The notes beneath the pieces were generated by a model. It was given only the letters and a program-made list of their open reading frames with translations, was not told the origin of the DNA and did no database searches. Below are positions 58,966 through 64,000 of a stretch of 64,000 nt of DNA, piece after piece (positions within the stretch are counted from its first letter, which is position 1; each line of letters begins with the position of its first letter). The translations under genes were made by a program, and so were the position numbers. The DNA is from Mucilaginibacter glaciei (GTDB taxonomy: Bacteria; Bacteroidota; Bacteroidia; Sphingobacteriales; Sphingobacteriaceae). The stretch is from contig NZ_JACWMX010000001.1 in assembly GCF_014773245.1 (NCBI RefSeq), positions 62,001 through 126,000 on the forward strand, in the 5' to 3' direction.

Positions 58966-59652
58966 ATGTATAAAATATTAGTACTGGAAGACGACCATAA
59001 AATGGCAGCAGAACTGCGCCTGTTTTTTAGTAACAGAGGGTTTGATTGCGACCTCGTGTATGACGGTGGTACTTTTTTTAAACAATTGGATATAACCAAA
59101 TACGACATCTACATTTTAGATGTTAACGTACCGGTACTGAGCGGTACCGAGGTTTGTAAACGTATCCGTGTGAATGACAAACAAACTCCTGTGCTCATGC
59201 TTACGGCTTACAGCGCCGTGCAGGATAAAGTGGATGCCCTTGCGTTTGGAGCCGATGATTACCTGGTTAAGCCATTTCATTTAGAAGAATTACTTGCCCG
59301 CGTTAGTGCTTTGTTAAGGCGCAGCTCAGGTGCAAAAAATGAAAATGAGCAACTTTACAAAATAGATGATCTGATCATTAACACAGTAGATCTAAAAGTG
59401 TCACGCGGGGGGGATGAAATAGCTTTAACTCCTAAAGAATATAAATTGCTTGAGTTGCTTGCCTCGGCTCAGGGGCGCACGGTATCTAAGCAAACCATTG
59501 CTACCAAAGTATGGGATATCAATTTTGAGACGGGTACCAATACCATTGAGGTGTATATCAACTATCTGCGCAATAAAATAGATAAAGGGCGGGGTAAAGC
59601 GCTTATACATACCCGTGCAGGTTTTGGTTACTCGTTAAAAATACCGTCATGA
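58966..59652 (+). CDS. OmpR/PhoB-type response regulator
   Basis: A 228-residue regulator: receiver at 1-120 (Asp9/Asp10, phosphoacceptor Asp52 in YILDVNVPVLSG, Lys in LVKPFH), winged-helix DNA-binding domain at 130-228 (ALTPKEYKLLELLASAQGRT, NTIEVYINYLRNKIDKG, IHTRAGFGYSLK). Overlaps the kinase gene by 4 bp. Divergent from the ankyrin operon, which it might control (inference). Confidence 0.95.
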   Translation: MYKILVLEDDHKMAAELRLFFSNRGFDCDLVYDGGTFFKQLDITKYDIYILDVNVPVLSGTEVCKRIRVNDKQTPVLMLTAYSAVQDKVDALAFGADDYLVKPFHLEELLARVSALLRRSSGAKNENEQLYKIDDLIINTVDLKVSRGGDEIALTPKEYKLLELLASAQGRTVSKQTIATKVWDINFETGTNTIEVYINYLRNKIDKGRGKALIHTRAGFGYSLKIPS

Positions 59653-61013
59653 CGTTAAAGCAACGGTTCTCATTTATTTTTAGCTGCCTGTTCTCATTTG
59701 TACTGGCTGCTGTGATGCTGATCATTTATTATTTGTTTGCCAATTTCAGGCGCGAGGAGTTTGCAGACCGCCTGGCCGAGAAAGCCGAAAATACAGCCAA
59801 GATTTTGGTGGATGTAAGGGAAATTGATTATAACATGCAAAAGCTGCTTGACCGTAATAGCGTAAGGCGGCTTTATAACGAAAAAACCTTGGTTTTTGAT
59901 GACGCTAAAAGACTGATCTACAATAGTAGTGATACCACCAGTATAGCGTGGAGTAATGACGAATTAGAAGAACTTAAAACAGAGCCCAAAATAATCAGAC
60001 GGAAAGGGAAGAGCGAAATGGTAGGGCTTTTCTATCAATCCAAAGGAAAAAATTATTATGTGCTGATATCTGCCGAAGATACGTATGGCAACCGTAAATT
60101 GGTCTATTTAAAGTATTTGTTGATGGGCGCTTTTATTATCAGCACCTTGTTAATTTGGTTCCTTTCTTTTTTCGTGAGCAAGCGTAACCTGATGCCCCTT
60201 GATAATTTTACTACCCAGATCCGCGACATTACCGATAAGAATTTAAATGTGAGGCTCAAAAAGGCAAAACACGAAGATGAGATAAACACTTTGGTAAGTG
60301 CATTTAACCAGATGATGGACAGGATAGATGGGGCTTACAACCGCCAACGGGAATTTACTGGTAACGCGTCGCATGAGTTGCGGACGCCGGTTGCACGGAT
60401 AGCAGCGCAATTGGAGAATATTTTACACGACGACGAACTGGAACCGGCCATGAAAAAGAACCTTGCCAGTATTGCCGATGATATTTTCCAGTTATCAGAG
60501 ATCATTAGCTCGCTGGTGGCCCTGGCCGAGATCAATAACCGCCAGCACTCAATATCGTTAGGTAAAACGCGGCTGGACGAACTAGTGTTTAACGCTGCGG
60601 CGCAAATATCGGCCGCAAACCCCGGTTTTAAGCTTAAGTTTGAGATAGAAAACCTTACTACTGATGATACTGAACTTGAAGTAGATGGTGACGAAACGTT
60701 GCTGCTGATGGTGATGCTTAACTTGTTAAAAAATGGCTATCTGTATTCAGATAACCGATGTGTAGAATGCATTATCAGGCAAAAGCCGACCGGAATTGAT
60801 GTCATATTTACCAACACAGGCGAAGTGCCGGATGTTACCGACACTAACCTATTGTTCGGTACCTTTTACCGGGGCAGCAACACCCTGCATAAACAAGGGA
60901 GCGGTATAGGGTTGGGCATCGTAAAACGGGTGCTGCAATATCATGATGCAGATGTTTCGTACCATATTATAGATCAAAACACCAATCAGGTGATTGTAAC
61001 CTTCTACAGGTGA
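59649..61013 (+). CDS. Sensor histidine kinase with HAMP domain
   Basis: A 454-residue kinase: two transmembrane segments (about 9-28 and 155-175) enclosing a 125-residue periplasmic sensor, HAMP (SKRNLMPLDNFTTQIRDI), H box GNASHELRTPVARI, N box LLKNGYLYS (LNLLKNG), and G box GSGIGLGIVKRVLQYH. The DxGxG-type box is weak (IFTNTGEVPD), but N and second G boxes are clear. Cognate regulator is the overlapping gene upstream. Confidence 0.94.
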   Translation: MTLKQRFSFIFSCLFSFVLAAVMLIIYYLFANFRREEFADRLAEKAENTAKILVDVREIDYNMQKLLDRNSVRRLYNEKTLVFDDAKRLIYNSSDTTSIAWSNDELEELKTEPKIIRRKGKSEMVGLFYQSKGKNYYVLISAEDTYGNRKLVYLKYLLMGAFIISTLLIWFLSFFVSKRNLMPLDNFTTQIRDITDKNLNVRLKKAKHEDEINTLVSAFNQMMDRIDGAYNRQREFTGNASHELRTPVARIAAQLENILHDDELEPAMKKNLASIADDIFQLSEIISSLVALAEINNRQHSISLGKTRLDELVFNAAAQISAANPGFKLKFEIENLTTDDTELEVDGDETLLLMVMLNLLKNGYLYSDNRCVECIIRQKPTGIDVIFTNTGEVPDVTDTNLLFGTFYRGSNTLHKQGSGIGLGIVKRVLQYHDADVSYHIIDQNTNQVIVTFYR

Positions 61014-61175
61014 TTTCTAATAGATTCTTAAGTTATTTTTAAGGCCGTTATAAGTGTCGTTATCAATATTTGTATCATAAAATTACGGTATCAACTTGCT
61101 CGAGGGCGCAATAGATTCGTAATTATCCCGGTGAAGGCCGGTTCTGCATATCCAAATTAGTGAGTATGTTTAGGG

Positions 61176-61207
61176 AAAGAGGGCTTGTAAAAAGGCTCTC
61201 TTTTTTG
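61176..61207 (+). terminator. Hairpin-type terminator downstream of the two-component operon
   Basis: AAAGAGGGCT pairs with GGCTCTCTTT through two G-T pairs with an 8-nt loop, followed by T residues. About 160 bp past the kinase stop. Confidence 0.6.
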
Positions 61208-61302
61208 TTCCGCCCGAAACTCGAATGTAAACGTTGTTCTGAAGCCAATGTATTTTTTTACTGTTGCGCTGTATAAAAGGCGAGATACCTTAAATTTGCT
61301 GC

Positions 61303-61800
61303 ATGATCGAACTAAATGAATACGAATGCGAGATGCTGGATGCAGTGCTGGAAGCCTTTGGTATACCTGATAGTTTGACACGACAGCAGTTGCTGGAACT
61401 TTTTGACCAGGATGAGTCCACAGCATTTTCGCTTGTCCAGATCCTTACCCGCGAAGGGTTTATAGCAGAAACAGGCAAGCATGGTGATTATGACCTGCCC
61501 GAAAAATTAGTACTTAAACCCAAGGGGGATAAGTTTTTGAAAGCAGGTGGCTTTGTGCGCCGTTATCAATTAGAGCAGGAAAAGCCGGTAGAGGTAAATG
61601 GCACGCTTTCTAAATTGCAGCAACAGAACATGAAATTGCAGAACGAGAAGCTTACACACCAAACCCAGGTACTCAACCTAAATAAAATTATAGAGCGTTT
61701 AAAAACGCTCCAGTACGTTTGGTGGGCACTCGTCGTTATCGCTATTATCGTCGGTTATTTTATAGGTCATTCAGCAGGAGTGAAATCTCTAAAACACTGA
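61303..61800 (+). CDS. Winged-helix-like protein with coiled coil and C-terminal transmembrane anchor
   Basis: A 165-residue protein of unknown family. Residues 1-85 are helical with a pattern that could be a winged helix (LEAFGIPDSLTRQQLLELFD, LVQILTREGFIAETGKHGDY). Residues 100-135 form a coiled coil and 142-160 one transmembrane helix (WWALVVIAIIVGYFIGHSAG). No signal peptide; C-terminal membrane tail with cytoplasmic N-terminus likely. Monocistronic; convergent with the PqiA-like gene. Confidence 0.75.
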   Translation: MIELNEYECEMLDAVLEAFGIPDSLTRQQLLELFDQDESTAFSLVQILTREGFIAETGKHGDYDLPEKLVLKPKGDKFLKAGGFVRRYQLEQEKPVEVNGTLSKLQQQNMKLQNEKLTHQTQVLNLNKIIERLKTLQYVWWALVVIAIIVGYFIGHSAGVKSLKH

Positions 61801-61824
61801 CAATATCGCCTACCAAATAAAGGG

Positions 61825-63171
61825 TTACCCCCTTATTTGCCTGCCGGGTTCAGAAACTTCGTACGCTGTTATCCGCTTTAAAATGTATGACAAAATGAAT
61901 GCGAATACCACATACCCCACAAAAATAAGGTAGCCCGGTTGCAGCGACGTGTTATTAACTGTAGTGGTGTTAACAAAATCGTTTTTGATATTTAAATTGG
62001 AGAGCTGGCTTTTTAAGATGCCGTTTAATCCAATATAAGTCATTACAATACCTACTACCATTACATCTGCCATATCCCATTTGCCGGCTTCGAAGGCCAG
62101 GTATTTCACCACTTTATTTTCCGATAATTTTTCAGGGCTCAGGATATGAATACCGCGCGCTATCATACGCAAAAGCGGTAAGATTATAACAAACAGCAAT
62201 AGTAATATACCAACGGCAATAGCATCGGGTTTTGCCTGGCTAAGCAGTACCTCTATAATACCTAAAAGACTTTTGCTTTGAAAAAATAAGATCTGGTTTT
62301 CAAAGGCCACCTTTTGGCCCAAGAGACCAAAATTAAAAGATAGTATGCGCGCATCTACCTCAATTACAGATGCCGTTACACCAACAAATAGAAGGATAAC
62401 AGCAAACAAAAGCGACATGACAAAAAGCGTGGTGTGCAGGTGCACCTGTTTGCGCATGGCCAGCCAAAAAACCAACGCCAATGCCACGCAGCCGAGCATT
62501 GCGTAAGCGTAATTGTAGGTTACTTTTCGAATTGCAGCCAAGTCAGCATTTATCCGTTTATTAAAAGCAACCGGATCTGCCACTTTATACTTGGTATACA
62601 GGTATTTAGTTACTGCATAATTGGCTATGCTTGTGCTGTCATAAGTCAGTTTCTCTAACTGGTCAATTTTAGTTGTCGCTATACTTTTCAGCCGCCTTTT
62701 ACTTGCGGGGCTATTTATTTTGTCGACAATGGTTTTAGCGAAAGATGGTACCTGCGCGTGAATATCCTTATCGTCTACCATGGTGTTAAACGCAAATTTT
62801 TTAAGTTTACCACCTAACGATTTTTGCGGTTTTTTGATTTGCGCCACGGTTTTACTGATCAGCCCGTGCAATTGCTTTTCTACCTGTACCTGCATGACCT
62901 TACGCTGTGCAGGGGTAAGGCTAAAATCATGGATCTGCCCGTGTACAACCTCAGATATCCTGTCGCGCCATTGATCCATCGAGAAAAGGCCGAACGTGAT
63001 ATTGTTGGACATGCTGTAATCTTCTTTAATCTGTTCTTGCTGGGCAGATAAAATATCCAGTTTATAGCCAAAGTAGGCTTCACCACATAGCAGAATACTT
63101 AACACCAAAATAAGGATCATATTAGGCAGGCCAAATTTCTTTGCCGGCTGGTTTTGTTGATGAGTTGTCAA
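61825..63171 (-). CDS. PqiA-like multi-pass membrane protein, copy 1
   Basis: A 448-residue protein: transmembrane segment near 15-35, a 190-residue extracytoplasmic region of charged helices, then about six transmembrane helices (from 225). The segment GKWDMADVMVVGIVMTYIGL resembles the WSMVDVFVVALL motif of paraquat-inducible protein A. The zinc-type Cys motifs of E. coli PqiA were not seen. Tandem paralogue of 63214-64000. May act in lipid transport across the envelope as known for Pqi/Let systems (inference). No MCE (PqiB-like) gene is visible nearby. Confidence 0.72.
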   Translation of the reverse strand: MTTHQQNQPAKKFGLPNMILILVLSILLCGEAYFGYKLDILSAQQEQIKEDYSMSNNITFGLFSMDQWRDRISEVVHGQIHDFSLTPAQRKVMQVQVEKQLHGLISKTVAQIKKPQKSLGGKLKKFAFNTMVDDKDIHAQVPSFAKTIVDKINSPASKRRLKSIATTKIDQLEKLTYDSTSIANYAVTKYLYTKYKVADPVAFNKRINADLAAIRKVTYNYAYAMLGCVALALVFWLAMRKQVHLHTTLFVMSLLFAVILLFVGVTASVIEVDARILSFNFGLLGQKVAFENQILFFQSKSLLGIIEVLLSQAKPDAIAVGILLLLFVIILPLLRMIARGIHILSPEKLSENKVVKYLAFEAGKWDMADVMVVGIVMTYIGLNGILKSQLSNLNIKNDFVNTTTVNNTSLQPGYLIFVGYVVFAFILSYILKRITAYEVSEPGRQIRG

Positions 63172-63213
63172 TGTTGAACTAATTAAATAAATAATTGAAT
63201 TAGGTGCCCTTTA

Positions 63214-64000
63214 CTAATGAGAATCGTGCGGAGTAATAAATTTCAGGATTGTCGACAAGATAAGGCCGTATAATACAAAACTAATAAATACGATGTATCC
63301 CGGTTGCAATGCCGTGTTGTTAGTTGTGATAATGGTTAACGAATTACTTTTAATGTTTAAACTCGCTAACTGACTTTCTAACAAGCCATTAAGGCCAATA
63401 TAAACCATTAATATGGCAATAACGATAACATCGGCCATGCTCCACTTGCCCGATTGAAAGGCGAAGTACTTGATAACCTTATTCTCGGCCAGTTTCTTTT
63501 TACTCAATAAATGGATCCCGGTCGAACTTAATTTCATGATAGGGAAGAGGATACTAAACACCAGTATCAATACACCTACCAGGATCGAATCGACAGCCGG
63601 TTGTGCAATCAATACCTCAACTACATCAAGGATGCTTTTGCTCTGGAAGAATAATACCTGGTCTTTAAACACCACATGCTCGCCCAGTAAAACAAAGTCG
63701 AGCGATTGGATGCGCGCATCTACCTCTATCATTGAAGCGGTAAGGCCCACTGCCAGTAAGATAAAAGCAAATAGCAGCGACATGATGAAAAGTGTTGCAT
63801 GCAGATCAACCCGTTTACGCAATGCCCACCAACATAGCAATACCGCAACCACGCAGCCCAGCATGGTAAAGCAGTATGTATACATCGTAGCCCTTATTTT
63901 TTCTAACTGAGCGGTAAGTTTTTGATTAAACTGATTAGGCGAAGAAACTGAATATTTACTATACAGTTTATCAGTAAGCGCTTTGTTTACAGTCGCTGCG
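63214..64000 (-). CDS. PqiA-like multi-pass membrane protein, copy 2 (5' part outside window)
   Basis: The minus strand is open from the window edge to 63214. The visible 261 residues align with the C-terminal 60 percent of the neighbouring gene: VNKALTDKLYSKYSVSSPNQ matches its NYAVTKYLYTKYKV region, and GKWSMADVIVIAILMVYIGL matches its PqiA motif. The start lies beyond 64000. The frame is open through an internal Met at 63885, which is not the real start. 42 bp separate the two paralogues, suggesting one operon. Confidence 0.75.
   Translation of the reverse strand, partial: AATVNKALTDKLYSKYSVSSPNQFNQKLTAQLEKIRATMYTYCFTMLGCVVAVLLCWWALRKRVDLHATLFIMSLLFAFILLAVGLTASMIEVDARIQSLDFVLLGEHVVFKDQVLFFQSKSILDVVEVLIAQPAVDSILVGVLILVFSILFPIMKLSSTGIHLLSKKKLAENKVIKYFAFQSGKWSMADVIVIAILMVYIGLNGLLESQLASLNIKSNSLTIITTNNTALQPGYIVFISFVLYGLILSTILKFITPHDSH

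Overview
The window reads as chromosome of a Bacteroidota bacterium, most likely family Sphingobacteriaceae (Mucilaginibacter or Pedobacter-like). The basis is inference from gene content: LytS/LytTR pairs, PepSY-like and DUF2271 proteins, BamA/TamA-type outer-membrane proteins, signal peptides ending in AQ, lipoproteins with SCKK lipoboxes, and promoter elements of the TAnnTTTG type. No rRNA, tRNA, CRISPR array or intact prophage was seen.

Layout. 0-4.7 kb: a short-chain dehydrogenase, a Pro/Thr-rich secreted protein, and a three-gene signalling operon (histidine kinase, receiver, receiver-adenylate cyclase). 4.65-6.8 kb: a repeat-rich patch in which REP-like palindromes flank a frameshifted REP-associated tyrosine transposase, next to a truncated copy of the tail of an intact yitT-family gene. 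6.9-9.9 kb: a luciferase-like oxidoreductase, an AT-rich acyltransferase and a small PH-domain membrane protein.

10.1-20.4 kb: the first highlight, a compact operon of Ser/Thr kinase, FHA-like protein, 32-residue membrane peptide, PP2C phosphatase, a 1354-residue fusion of a SEDS glycosyltransferase (RodA/FtsW type) with a penicillin-binding transpeptidase, an FHA protein and a second Ser/Thr kinase. It has the same parts list as the actinobacterial fhaA-fhaB-pstP-rodA-pbpA-pknA-pknB locus, with rodA and pbpA joined in one polypeptide. Two multi-pass membrane proteins converge on it (20.4-22.6 kb).

22.9-35 kb: the second highlight. A LytS-type kinase and LytTR regulator sit beside an operon of receiver, PqqD-like protein, ATP-grasp ligase, PLP decarboxylase, urea-transporter/M23-peptidase fusion, TPR-barrel protein and TPR protein, followed by a pepsin-like aspartic protease lipoprotein and a PepSY-like lipoprotein. 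Four intergenic regions (in front of the kinase, the operon and each lipoprotein) carry a direct repeat YCGRNAC whose two copies start exactly 21 bp apart, lying 27-28 bp upstream of a -7-like element. This is the geometry expected for LytTR operators, so the whole stretch looks like one regulon of unknown function.

35-45 kb: a PaoABC-like molybdenum hydroxylase operon, a 51-residue ORF, an AraC pseudogene, a BamA-type barrel with a kinase-like N-terminal motif, a hydroxypyruvate isomerase-like protein, a CvpA-CAP fusion, a VOC protein and a stand-alone CHC2 zinc finger with a palindrome over its promoter. 45-50.4 kb: a tripartite RND efflux operon. 50.6-53.4 kb: a DUF1080 protein and an RluA-type pseudouridine synthase. 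53.5-58.7 kb: an extracytoplasmic flavin redox module (ApbE, PepSY-flavodoxin-reductase, DUF2271, ankyrin protein). 58.9-61 kb: an OmpR-type two-component system. The window ends with a coiled-coil membrane protein and two tandem PqiA-like proteins, the last one cut by the window edge.
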